Source of the DNA: Hyphomicrobiales bacterium
GTDB taxonomy: Bacteria > Pseudomonadota > Alphaproteobacteria > Rhizobiales > Rhizobiaceae
DNA: 64,000 bases
Reading direction: 5' to 3'
Assembly: GCA_900473745.1 (NCBI GenBank)
Contig: UCMW01000003.1
Span: 339 to 64,338 of the forward strand
Made by a program: the position numbers and the translations under genes. The notes below the pieces were generated by a model. That model ran no database searches. It was not told the DNA's origin and saw only the letters and a program-made list of their open reading frames with translations. Of this stretch, positions 8,595 to 16,814 are shown piece by piece (position 1 is the stretch's first letter; the number at the start of each line of letters is the position of its first letter).

Positions 8595-10111
8595 GACACG
8601 GTCTCCGGCGCTGATGTGGCAGTGCTGAGGCCCATGGCGGCTGAAATCAGGTTCTCAGGCGTTAGTGTGTTTCCGCTGAGTTCTCGCGCGATGCGGCCAC
8701 GATAGAAGACTGCGACCCGGTCGCAGAGATGCACGAGCTCTTCATAGTCCGTCGACTGCATGACGATCGCGATGCCCTGTCCAGCAAGATCGGTCAGCAG
8801 GCGGTAGATCTGCGCCTTGGTCTTAACGTCGATGCCGCGGGTGGGATCGAGCAGCAACAGGCAGCGTGGTCCAAGCGCCAGCCATTTGGCAAGCAGCACC
8901 TTCTGCTGGTTGCCACCCGACAGTGACATGACGGGATCGGAGAGCTGGCCGTAGGTCAGTTCGAGGCGTTCGAGAAGGGCGAGGCAGCGAGCGTCGAGCG
9001 CTTCGCTGCCGCCGTGAAGCCCGATACCGGCAAGCCGCATATTGTCTGATATCGACAGCGACTGGATCATGCCCTCGGTCTTGCGGTCCTCGGGGACCAG
9101 CGCGATCCCGATCTCCGGTGACTTCGACCGATACGGCGAGCGGCGTTCGTATGTATGGCCGCCAAGCTCGATAGACCCGCCGACGCCCGACAGTGTGCCG
9201 AAGATCGCTTCGAGAACGCGCTGCTGGCCCTGGCCCTCAAGCCCGCCGAGACCATAGATCTCACCGGGGCGCACCGTGAAGCCGACATTAAAGAGTTCGC
9301 CCGACAGCGTCAGGTTCTTGACGGTCAGGAGCGGTGAAGTCGTCGATGGGACGGGAGGACGTGGCGGTGGAAACAGCTGGTCCATGGTTTCGCCGATCAT
9401 CAGCGAAACGATGCTCTGGTTGTCGATGGTTCCTGCCGGGAAGGTGCGGACATGCTGCCCCGCGCGAAAGACCGAGATCGTATCGGCCAGCGCTTCGACC
9501 TCGTGGAAACGATGGGAAATGAAGAGGATGCAGCAACCTTCATCGCGCAGTTTCCGTATGACGGTGAAGACCTTTTCGACAGCGGAGGCGCCGAGTGCGG
9601 AGGTGGCCTCGTCGAGGATGAGAAGACGCGGCTTCTGATAAAGCGCCTTGGCGATTTCCACCCGCTGGCGGTCTGCAAGAGAGAGTTCCTCGACGGGCGT
9701 GTCGAGAGAAATGCTCTCGGCTCCGATCAGGTCGAGGGCCGCACGGGCTTCGTCATAGGCCTTGGCAAGCATGAAGCCGAATCGGGTCTGGGGGCGGGCA
9801 AGCGTGATGTTGTCGCCAACGGAGAGGGTCGGCAGGAGCGAGAGTTCCTGGAACATGCAGACGATACCGGCGGCAGACGCCTGGCGCGTTCCGGAAAACC
9901 GGATGGGCCTGCCTTCGAGGCGGATCTCGCCCGTCGTGGGCTGGATGGCCCCGGAAAGCAGTTTCATCAGGGTAGACTTGCCGGCACCGTTTTCGCCGAG
10001 GATGGCGTGCACGGAGCCCGGTCGGGCGGAAAAGTCGATTGTCTTTAGGGCCTGGATCGGCCCATAGGACTTCGAAATCCCCGAAAGCTCGATGAGCGGA
10101 GCTGTCGTCAT
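8591..10111 (-). CDS. Sugar ABC transporter ATP-binding protein (RbsA type, double ABC domain)
   Basis: This 506-residue protein has two ABC domains. The first has Walker A 'GENGAGKST' (about 39-47), signature 'EELSLADRQRVEIAKAL' and Walker B 'LLILDEATSAL'. The second keeps the signature 'MSLSGGNQQKVLLAKWL' and 'LLLLDPTRGIDV', but its Walker A position reads 'GLGGLEGQGQQR', degenerate as usual in RbsA/XylG proteins. It powers import together with the two permeases that follow. The gap of about 70 bp to the binding-protein gene contains a stem-loop, while all other junctions in the operon overlap. Confidence 0.93.
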   Translation of the reverse strand: MTTAPLIELSGISKSYGPIQALKTIDFSARPGSVHAILGENGAGKSTLMKLLSGAIQPTTGEIRLEGRPIRFSGTRQASAAGIVCMFQELSLLPTLSVGDNITLARPQTRFGFMLAKAYDEARAALDLIGAESISLDTPVEELSLADRQRVEIAKALYQKPRLLILDEATSALGASAVEKVFTVIRKLRDEGCCILFISHRFHEVEALADTISVFRAGQHVRTFPAGTIDNQSIVSLMIGETMDQLFPPPRPPVPSTTSPLLTVKNLTLSGELFNVGFTVRPGEIYGLGGLEGQGQQRVLEAIFGTLSGVGGSIELGGHTYERRSPYRSKSPEIGIALVPEDRKTEGMIQSLSISDNMRLAGIGLHGGSEALDARCLALLERLELTYGQLSDPVMSLSGGNQQKVLLAKWLALGPRCLLLLDPTRGIDVKTKAQIYRLLTDLAGQGIAIVMQSTDYEELVHLCDRVAVFYRGRIARELSGNTLTPENLISAAMGLSTATSAPETVS

Positions 10112-10138
10112 TCTGGCATGTCCTGGTATGGGTCGGGC

Positions 10139-10167
10139 GGCGGCGCCTTCAGAGGTCAGGCACCGCC
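10139..10167 (-). other. Intergenic stem-loop between binding-protein and ATPase genes
   Basis: GGCGG (10139-10143) plus GCC (10145-10147) pair with GGC (10159-10161) plus CCGCC (10163-10167), leaving one mismatch and a loop of about 11 nt. There is no U-tract, so it is not a terminator by sequence. Such hairpins behind a binding-protein gene can stabilise the upstream part of the mRNA; that role is inferred here. Confidence 0.4.
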
Positions 10168-10182
10168 GTCCAGCCGGGAGGA

Positions 10183-11301
10183 TCAGGTGTTGTCGGGGGT
10201 CTGGCCGAGCAGCTCTTCCGGCGTAAAGACCGGGAAGCAGTTCGGATAGCCTGTCGCCGTATAGAAGGTATCCGGCAGGTTCGGGAAGTAGTCCGCGCCT
10301 TCCTTCAGTTCCGCGTTGTCCTTGTTCGGGATCGGCAGGAAGACCTTCTGCGGCAGGCTGTTGCCCTCGAGCAGCGAAACGGCGGCTTCGAGTGCCACGG
10401 CCGACATGACCGGCGCCTGGGCTGCGGTCAGACCCGGATACTTACCTTCTGCGATCAGCTTGCGGGCGCCGTTGCCGGCGTCGCCGCCGATCGGAACGAC
10501 CGGGTGGCCGGCATTCTTCATGGCATTCAATGCGCCGATCGTGCCTTCCTGGACCATGACTCCGTCGAAGTTGCCATTGGTGGCGATGGCGTCAGCGGTC
10601 ACTTTCTGCACGGTGCCGGCGTCCCAGTTCCCAACCACCTGGACGACCTTGAGGCCCGCATGCTTGTCGAGCACGGAGCGCATGCCGAGATGGTTGTCGC
10701 GGTCGGTCGCATTGCCCGGCAGACCCGAGACTTCGAGCACGCTGCCCTCGACCTTGCCCTTGGCCTTTTCGATTTCCCGCACGACGGCTTCCGCCTTCAT
10801 CGCGCCGAGCTCGAACTGGTTTTCATTCACCTGCACGATGGCATCGGTATCGAGGACGTTGTCGAACGGCACGAGCACGGTGCCAGCGTCTCCAGCGCGC
10901 TTGATGACAGAGGAAAACGCAGTCGGATTGACGGCAATGAAGGTGATTGCGTCGTAGCCGGCGGCGATGAAGTTGTCGATCGCAGCGATCTGGGCGGCGC
11001 TGTCGTTGCCAACCGAGACGACGGTGAATTCGGACAGCTTTGCCTTGTTCTCTTCGCGGGCTGCCCAGGCCTTGGCACCCTGGATGGCAGTTACGCGCCA
11101 GTCATTGCCGGCAAAGCCGTTGACGAAGGCAACCTTATAGGGACCATCTCGCTTCTCGTACTTGATGACCTTGGCATTGTCGGGTGCTGCAGAGAAGCAC
11201 TCCGGACGATGGGTATCCTCGGCGCGGACGGCCGAAGTGAAACTGAAGGCGCAGAGCATCGCGGCCGACGCGGCAAGCGCGGCCTTGTTAAAGGTTCTCA
11301 C
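10183..11301 (-). CDS. Periplasmic sugar-binding protein of ABC transporter
   Basis: This is a type-1 periplasmic binding protein (ribose-binding/Peripla_BP_4 class), 372 residues. The GTG start at 11301 is chosen because GGGAGGAG lies 6-7 bp upstream; in-frame sequence further up lacks an RBS and would spoil the signal peptide. The signal peptide reads 'VRTFNKAALAASAAMLCAFS' and should be cleaved near residue 27 before 'EDTHRPE'. The body has the fold's 'NDSAAQIAAIDNFIAAGYDA' and 'PVVPIGGDAGNGARKLI' blocks. It heads the transporter/ltnD/otnI operon and is transcribed divergently from the LacI gene. The ligand is inferred from context: threonate, erythronate or a related sugar. Confidence 0.9.
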   Translation of the reverse strand: MRTFNKAALAASAAMLCAFSFTSAVRAEDTHRPECFSAAPDNAKVIKYEKRDGPYKVAFVNGFAGNDWRVTAIQGAKAWAAREENKAKLSEFTVVSVGNDSAAQIAAIDNFIAAGYDAITFIAVNPTAFSSVIKRAGDAGTVLVPFDNVLDTDAIVQVNENQFELGAMKAEAVVREIEKAKGKVEGSVLEVSGLPGNATDRDNHLGMRSVLDKHAGLKVVQVVGNWDAGTVQKVTADAIATNGNFDGVMVQEGTIGALNAMKNAGHPVVPIGGDAGNGARKLIAEGKYPGLTAAQAPVMSAVALEAAVSLLEGNSLPQKVFLPIPNKDNAELKEGADYFPNLPDTFYTATGYPNCFPVFTPEELLGQTPDNT

Positions 11302-11340
11302 GGTGAACTCCTCCCGAAGTGTAATCTCCCAGAAAGCGCC

Positions 11341-11414
11341 AATCTCAGCGCTAACATAATTTTTTAAACACATCCTCTAGCCACGATCAAGCGAAATATG
11401 TTAGCGCTGAGATT
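11341..11414. promoter_or_regulatory. Twin LacI-type operators in the divergent promoter region
   Basis: A perfect 18-bp inverted repeat flanks the divergent promoters. The left arm AATCTCAGCGCTAACATA is at 11341-11358 and the right arm TATGTTAGCGCTGAGATT at 11397-11414, with 38 bp between them. Each arm is itself a pseudo-palindrome centred on AGCGCT, the usual shape of a LacI-family operator. The adjacent LacI-family gene at 11500 is the obvious ligand, so the pair may close the binding-protein and regulator promoters together. Confidence 0.75.
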
Positions 11415-11499
11415 AAGTTTATGGCACGGTCCTGCGCAGCAGATCGCGTGCTGCAGTCTTGGCCAATCGGGCAATGCGGCAGGGGAGGAGACGAAACGA

Positions 11500-12501
11500 A
11501 TGCAGCCGGAGACGCCGACGCTCACGCATGTGGCTCGCCTGGCGAATGTCAGTGAGAACACCGTGTCACGGGTCATCCGCAACAAGGGCTCAATTGCGGA
11601 GAAAACGCGCAAGCGCGTTCTGGACGCCATAGACACGCTCGGCTACGTACCCAACCGGGCGGCCGGCTCGCTCGCCTCCTCGGCCTCGCTGATCATCGGC
11701 GTGATTTTGCCCTCGCTCTCCAACATCGTTTTCCCCGAGGTGCTGCGCGGCATCCATGCCGGGCTGGCCGACACGCCTTATCAGCCCATGATCGGCGTCA
11801 CCGATTATGACCTTGGCAAGGAGCAGCAGCTCGTCTCCTCGCTGCTCGCCTGGCAGCCGACAGCCCTGATCACCACCGGCTTCGAACACACGGACGCTGC
11901 GCGCCGGATGCTGGAGAACAGCCGCATTCGCATCGCCGAACTTATGGACATCGACGATACGCCGATCGATCTCGCGGTTGGCCTGTCCCACCGCCGGGCC
12001 GGTCGCGCGACAGCCGAGCATCTGGTGCGGCGCGGCTATACCCGTATCGGTTATGTCGGTCACGATTGGACAGCCGACCGCCGCGCCCGCGCCCGCTATG
12101 ACGGCCTCTGCGAAGCGCTGGCTGAAGCCGGCCTGTCGCTCTCCGTCGAGAAGCGCCATGACGGCCCGAGCTCGACGATTGCCGGCCGCGACACGCTGGC
12201 CGGCCTGCTGGCCGATGGCACTGCGGCCGACGCCGTCGTCTTCTCCAACGACGACATGGCTGTCGGCGGCTTCATGCACTGTCTGGGCGCCGGGATCCCG
12301 GTGCCGGAGCGGCTTGCGCTCTTCGGTTTCAACGGGCTGGAAATCGGCCAAGCGCTGCCGAAGCCTCTATCGACGGTGCGCTCGAACCGCTTCAACATCG
12401 GCAAGACGGCCGTTGAGGCGCTTCTCGCGCAGGCCGAACGGCCGGGCGAGGCACAGATCATCGACACCGGATTTGCCATCATCGAAGGCGCAACGGCCTG
12501 A
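11500..12501 (+). CDS. LacI-family transcriptional regulator of the tetronate locus
   Basis: This is a 333-residue repressor. The N-terminal helix-turn-helix is 'THVARLANVSENTVSRVIR' (about 8-26), with the hinge helix near 'PNRAAGSLAS', then a periplasmic-binding-like effector domain with 'IIGVILPSLSNIVFPEVLRG' and 'DAVVFSNDDMAVGGF'. I chose ATG 11500 because GGGGAGGAG lies about 9 bp upstream; the in-frame sequence before it is not protein-like and covers the operator. It is divergent from the transporter operon and precedes otnK and otnC on the same strand, so it probably controls both units, with a pathway intermediate as inducer. Confidence 0.9.
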   Translation: MQPETPTLTHVARLANVSENTVSRVIRNKGSIAEKTRKRVLDAIDTLGYVPNRAAGSLASSASLIIGVILPSLSNIVFPEVLRGIHAGLADTPYQPMIGVTDYDLGKEQQLVSSLLAWQPTALITTGFEHTDAARRMLENSRIRIAELMDIDDTPIDLAVGLSHRRAGRATAEHLVRRGYTRIGYVGHDWTADRRARARYDGLCEALAEAGLSLSVEKRHDGPSSTIAGRDTLAGLLADGTAADAVVFSNDDMAVGGFMHCLGAGIPVPERLALFGFNGLEIGQALPKPLSTVRSNRFNIGKTAVEALLAQAERPGEAQIIDTGFAIIEGATA

Positions 12502-12528
12502 CCGCGCGCCACTTCACCGGAGACTGCT

Positions 12529-13794
12529 ATGCTTTTGGGCGCCATTGCCGACGACCTGACCGGAGCCACCGACCTTGCGCTGATGCTGTCGCGGGAGGGC
12601 ATGCGGACCATCCAGACTATCGGTGTTCCCAAGGCTGGCCTTGATCTCTCAGACGTCGATGCAGTGGTGGTTGCGTTGAAGTCGCGCACCAATCCCGCAG
12701 CTGAAGCGGTCGGCATGTCGCTCGAGGCACTTTCCTTCCTGCAGACGGCGGGTGCGAAGCAGTTCCTGTTCAAGTATTGCTCGACCTTCGATTCCAGTCC
12801 CGCCGGCAATATCGGTCCAGTTACCGAAGCTTTGATGCAGGCTCTCGGTACGGATCTGACGATCGTCTGCCCCGCCTTTCCGGCCAATGGTCGCACCATT
12901 TACAAGGGCCATCTCTTCGTCGGCGACCAGTTGCTTTCCGACAGCCCGATGCGCAACCACCCGCTGACCCCGATGACTGACAGCTCGCTCGTTCGCCTGA
13001 TGGCAGGCCAGTCGCGGTTGAAGGTCGGGCTGGTGATCCGCGAGACGGTCGGGCAGGGAGCGCTAGCCGTCGCGCAAGCCTTCGAGGCAGCGCGTGGCAG
13101 GGGCGAACAGGCGCTGGTCGTCGATGCGCTGAGCGATGCAGATCTCCGTGTGATCGGCGAGGCCGCTGCCGGATTGACCCTGATCACCGGTGGCTCCGGC
13201 ATCGCGCTCGGCTTGCCGGAAAATTTCCGTCGCGCCGGGCGCTTGCGACCTGCAGGAGACGCGCTCGCTTTTTCCGCGCCGACGGGCCGGTCGATGATCC
13301 TTGCCGGATCCTGTTCTGAAGCGACCCGTGGCCAGATCAGTACCGCAATTGACGCCGGGGTCCCGACGCTCAAGCTCGATCCTGTGGCGATTGCGGAAGG
13401 TCACTTCCGGGTCGAGCAGGCCCTTTCCTGGGCGCTGGCCCAGTCGGCACGGGCACCGCTGATCTATTCGAGTGCCGAACCGGAAGAGGTAAAGGCTGCC
13501 CAGGCTGCCCTTGGGCGCGAGAGGGCTGGATCGCTGATCGAGCATTTCCTCGCCGAGACCGCGCTCGGCCTCAAGGCCGCTGGCGTTCGTCGCCTGATCG
13601 TTGCCGGTGGCGAGACCTCGGGTGCCGTGGTCGGCGCGCTGGCACCCGACGCACTCTTCATCGGACCGGAGATCGATCCTGGTGTGCCCTGGACGCTGAC
13701 GCTCGGACAGACGGAGCCGATGGCGCTGGCGCTCAAGTCCGGCAATTTCGGCGCGCCCGATTTCTTCCTCAAGGCCTGGGACTTCCTGCCATGA
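12529..13794 (+). CDS. otnK: 3-oxo-tetronate 4-kinase (DUF1537 family)
   Basis: This is a four-carbon acid sugar kinase, which phosphorylates 3-oxo-tetronate at O4 with ATP. The N-terminal substrate domain starts 'LLGAIADDLTGATDLALMLS', the family signature, with 'FKYCSTFDSSPAGNIGPV' near residue 80. The C-terminal nucleotide-binding domain has 'LITGGSGIALGLP', 'ILAGSCSEATRGQI' and 'RLIVAGGETSGAVVGAL' (glycine-rich phosphate contacts). The length of 421 residues is typical. Its stop overlaps the start of otnC by 4 bp. Confidence 0.9.
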   Translation: MLLGAIADDLTGATDLALMLSREGMRTIQTIGVPKAGLDLSDVDAVVVALKSRTNPAAEAVGMSLEALSFLQTAGAKQFLFKYCSTFDSSPAGNIGPVTEALMQALGTDLTIVCPAFPANGRTIYKGHLFVGDQLLSDSPMRNHPLTPMTDSSLVRLMAGQSRLKVGLVIRETVGQGALAVAQAFEAARGRGEQALVVDALSDADLRVIGEAAAGLTLITGGSGIALGLPENFRRAGRLRPAGDALAFSAPTGRSMILAGSCSEATRGQISTAIDAGVPTLKLDPVAIAEGHFRVEQALSWALAQSARAPLIYSSAEPEEVKAAQAALGRERAGSLIEHFLAETALGLKAAGVRRLIVAGGETSGAVVGALAPDALFIGPEIDPGVPWTLTLGQTEPMALALKSGNFGAPDFFLKAWDFLP

Positions 13795-14432
13795 CCGCTA
13801 TTCTCTCCGAGGAAACCCGCCTGCGCGACGAGATCGCCGAGGTCGGAAAATCCCTTTTCGATCGCTGCTTCACCTTCGGCTCGACCGGCAATATCAGCGC
13901 GCGGCTCTCGAACGGCGAGATGCTGATGACGCCGACAAATGCCTCCATGGGCTCGCTCGATCCCGGCCGACTGTCGAAATTCACTGCCGAGGGCGTGCAT
14001 ATCGGCGGCGACAAGCCGACCAAGGAAGCCTTCCTGCACCAGTGCATGTACTGCGCGCGGGAAAGCTCGGGCGCGGTCGTGCATCTGCATTCCACCCATG
14101 CGGTCGCCGTCAGCATTCTCGACGGCCTTGATCCCAATGACGTTCTGCCGCCACTGACGGCCTATTACGTCATGCGAGTGGGGCGCCTGCCGCTTGCCCC
14201 TTACTTTCCACCCGGGGACGCTGCACTCGCCGAGGCGGTGCGCGAACGGGCCGCGATAAGCCACGCGGTGCTTTTGGCGAACCACGGCCCCGTCGTTGCA
14301 GGCAACACGCTGAAAGAGGCCCAGTATGCAATGGAGGAGCTGGAAGAGACCGCCAAGCTCTTCCTGATGCTTCGCGGCGAAAATTTGCGGCCGTTGTCCT
14401 CTGGGCAGGTGAACGCTCTGCGCTCGACCTAG
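13791..14432 (+). CDS. otnC: 3-oxo-tetronate 4-phosphate decarboxylase (class II aldolase family)
   Basis: This enzyme belongs to the zinc-dependent class II aldolase/adducin family, 213 residues. Zinc ligands H98 and H100 are in 'VVHLHSTHAVAV' and H165 in 'LLANHGPVVAG'; the catalytic acid is E79 in 'PTKEAFLH'. 'GSTGNISARL' near residue 30 is the phosphate-binding loop. In the pathway it decarboxylates 3-oxo-tetronate 4-phosphate to dihydroxyacetone phosphate, which enters glycolysis. It follows otnK with a 4-bp overlap. L-fuculose-phosphate aldolase is the main alternative, but the neighbours fit the decarboxylase. Confidence 0.87.
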   Translation: MTAILSEETRLRDEIAEVGKSLFDRCFTFGSTGNISARLSNGEMLMTPTNASMGSLDPGRLSKFTAEGVHIGGDKPTKEAFLHQCMYCARESSGAVVHLHSTHAVAVSILDGLDPNDVLPPLTAYYVMRVGRLPLAPYFPPGDAALAEAVRERAAISHAVLLANHGPVVAGNTLKEAQYAMEELEETAKLFLMLRGENLRPLSSGQVNALRST

Positions 14433-14479
14433 CGCGATCCTCTGCCTCTGCTGCCTGGGTAGGCCTCGTTTGGCCCTTC

Positions 14480-14501
14480 GCGGGATGTCTCGATGTCCCG
14501 C
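14480..14501 (+). terminator. Weak candidate terminator after otnC
   Basis: GCGGGA (14480-14485) pairs with TCCCGC (14496-14501) around a 10-nt loop and is followed by TCTT. The U-tract is poor, so this is a weak call; position just after the otnK-otnC unit is the main support. Confidence 0.3.
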
Positions 14502-14520
14502 TCTTGCATGAAATGCAAAC

Positions 14521-14832
14521 CTAAACCGCTTGCACCATCCCGAGGTCGTCGAAGGATGCGTGCAGCGCCCGGTCCGCGGACGACAATCGATCGGCCGCGA
14601 AACTATGCTGATGCCAGTATGGGTAGATGTAAGCTGGCTGACGACATTCAACCTGGATAGCTCGGCCTCGGTGAGCGTGAGGGTCGAGAGCCTTTCTCAT
14701 ATGCCAGCCCGAATAGTTGGAGCAGCCGATGCAGAGGATTTTGCCCTGTTCACGGAGGGCGTACAGCGCCTTGAGCGTTTCCCCACGCGACAGCAGTCGT
14801 CCGTCGAACAGGCTGAAGCCGATCTTGAGCAC
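14521..14832 (-). pseudogene. Aldo/keto reductase fragment
   Basis: The minus-strand frame reads 'ETLKALYALREQGKILCIGC' followed by 'SNYSGWHMRKAL'. This is the central block of aldo/keto reductases, around the strand normally written VRYIGVSNFSAW. Only about 100 residues remain of a protein that is usually 300-350 long: there is no N-terminal barrel with the catalytic Tyr and Lys, and the sequence after 'RKALDPHAHRG' soon stops resembling the family. It is a degraded remnant. Confidence 0.6.
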
Positions 14833-14880
14833 GCTCTAGCGAACGCTGACCGCGCAAGCGGACTGACCACGAACATCTGA

Positions 14881-15210
14881 TCACGCAGCGTAAATGCCAC
14901 GGGCGGTTTCACCTGTCGGGACGGTGACTACCTTTCCGCAGACATCGCGGTCACGGAACGCTGCAACCGGTTCCAGTTTGGTCTTGCAGGCAACATCAAA
15001 TGGCAGATCGAGGACGATCCCGGCTCGCTTGCCGTGCCGGCAGATGATGGCCAAAGAGACAAGTTGATCCGGATCGGACCCATCCTGGCCGTCGATTTCC
15101 CCGAACAGCGCACGACGGTTTCCATCAAACATCTGACAGACGTCTCCAGCCGGAACGCCTTCGACGGCGACTATCTGCAACTCAGCCTCATCAGGAAGAT
15201 CTGGAGATGA
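14881..15210 (+). pseudogene. Possible C-terminal fragment of a MetA/SphA-type outer-membrane protein
   Basis: An open plus-strand stretch without a start codon ends at TGA 15208-15210. It reads, among others, 'IRIGPILAVDFPEQRTTVS' and 'DVSSRNAFDGDYLQLSLIRK'. That pattern recalls the C-terminal beta-strands of the 'MetA-pathway of phenol degradation' outer-membrane protein family, which end in a similar RN...GD... strand. An in-frame stop lies just upstream at 14878-14880, so if the reading is right the gene is broken. The minus-strand frame across the same bases looks like an antisense reading. The assignment is tentative. Confidence 0.3.
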
Positions 15211-15458
15211 GGTCTTGCCTGGCGGGGCTAGCGGGAGCTGGCTCCACCAGAGCATGATGTGACGGACACCACAGATATCTGGAGGAAGTTTAGGATCTTA
15301 AATCACCTGTAATCGCAAAGAGCGTGACTTCCTTCGTCCCAAGTTGTCCAACCGCATGGGAGCCGAGCGCCCCTGCTGTTCGCCGCGTCGCTGGAGCGCG
15401 GTTCCCGCCCTATGGGTGAGCCGTGGTCGCCCAAGCTGCACCTATGCCATGGCAGATC

Positions 15459-16802
15459 TCATTGTTCGGAAAACGCGCGTGACATGCTGTCCGTGATGGG
15501 CTTGGCAAGGTAGTTGAAGAAGGTTCGTTCACTGGTCTGGATCATCACTTCGGCCGGCATGCCGGGGGTCGGGGTGAAGCCGGGCACCAGGGCCAGCTCC
15601 GTTGGTGCAATGTTGATCCGGGCGAGATAGACATCATGCGGGGCAGACGCTGCATTGCCCGTTTGCTGGAGCGCGTCCGCCGAGAGATAGAACACATCAC
15701 CCTTGATCACGGGCGTCGTTCTTTGATTGAGCGCGACGAGCCGGATGGTCGCTTCCTGCCCCAGCTTGACGCTGTCGATATCGTTGCGGGAGATCTGCGT
15801 TTCTATGATCAGCGGCACGCCGGCCGGCAGGATTTCGAGGATTGCCTTGCCACTTTCGATCACGCCGCCATTGGTGTGATAATGGATCCGGACGACAGTC
15901 CCCGAGACGGGTGCGTTGATCGTCGCCCGATCGAGGATGTTGACGGCCTCTCGCAACTGCTCCCGCACCATGTCGCGCTCGCCCTGAATGGCCTGTAGAC
16001 GCTCCAGCGCGTCTTCCCGATAGGCACTTTCCGCCCGCAGCACCTCCTGCTCGCCTTTCGTTCTCTGCGCCTGGGTCTCCGCGATTTCTGCTTCCAGGCG
16101 TCCAATCTGTCCCTCGGCCTCGGCTATGGCCCGAAGAATGGCCTTGACCTCGTTGGCGCGCGCAACGCCCTTCTTCAGCAGGACTTCCTTTGCAGCGTAT
16201 TCATCCTTGAGCAGATCGAGCTGGCGGATCGAGGCATCCCTTTGGCGGGTATAGCCGATCTCGCGGAACTCGAGCGCCCGTATATTCTGCTGCAACAGGG
16301 ATACTTCGCTGGACAGTTTTTGTTGTTGTGCCCTGAAACTGAGTTGCTGGCTGACCAGGATCTCCCAGACTTCCGTATCTCCGCGATGTTCATTCACCAA
16401 TGAGGAGAGATCGAGTTTTTCGACCGTCTCGAATTGCGCGGTGAGACGTGCCGCGGTCACATCCAGTCGCATGCGGCGCAGGAACAGTTCGCGCTTCTTC
16501 GCCAGTGCCGCGGTCTCGTCCAGTTGCACGAGAGCCTGTCCTTCGACCACCTGGTCTCCTTCACTGACAAGAATCTGCTCGATAATTCCGCCTTCCAGAT
16601 GCTGGATGATCTTGTTCTGGCCGGTGGCGACGAAGCTGCCTTGTGCGAGCACGGCAGCCGCCAAAGGCGCCGTCGATGCCCATGTGCCGAACCCGCCGAA
16701 AGCAACCACAAGCAGACCCAGACCGACAATCGTCTGTTTGCTGATCGATCTCGGAACGTCGGAATACCACTCGATATCGTGGACCTTTGCGATGTCTGCC
16801 AT
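15459..16802 (-). CDS. HlyD-family type I secretion adaptor
   Basis: This is the periplasmic adaptor of the type I secretion operon, 447 residues. It has one membrane segment near residues 22-45 ('TIVGLGLLVVAFGGFGTWAS'), a lipoyl-like element 'IIQHLEGGIIEQILVSEGD', a long coiled-coil rich in Gln, Glu and Arg (about 100-300), and the family C-terminus 'GMPAEVMIQTSERTFFNYLA'. It starts 12 bp downstream of the ABC exporter gene and is the last gene of the operon. The two adaptors in this window are clearly distinct (different coiled-coils), so they belong to separate exporters. Confidence 0.93.
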   Translation of the reverse strand: MADIAKVHDIEWYSDVPRSISKQTIVGLGLLVVAFGGFGTWASTAPLAAAVLAQGSFVATGQNKIIQHLEGGIIEQILVSEGDQVVEGQALVQLDETAALAKKRELFLRRMRLDVTAARLTAQFETVEKLDLSSLVNEHRGDTEVWEILVSQQLSFRAQQQKLSSEVSLLQQNIRALEFREIGYTRQRDASIRQLDLLKDEYAAKEVLLKKGVARANEVKAILRAIAEAEGQIGRLEAEIAETQAQRTKGEQEVLRAESAYREDALERLQAIQGERDMVREQLREAVNILDRATINAPVSGTVVRIHYHTNGGVIESGKAILEILPAGVPLIIETQISRNDIDSVKLGQEATIRLVALNQRTTPVIKGDVFYLSADALQQTGNAASAPHDVYLARINIAPTELALVPGFTPTPGMPAEVMIQTSERTFFNYLAKPITDSMSRAFSEQ

Positions 16803-16814
16803 CTGCGTCGTCCC

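Noticed and set aside
14881..15255. A 124-residue minus-strand frame.
   Set aside because: Its composition is typical of an antisense reading and it has no family resemblance; the plus frame looks more like protein.
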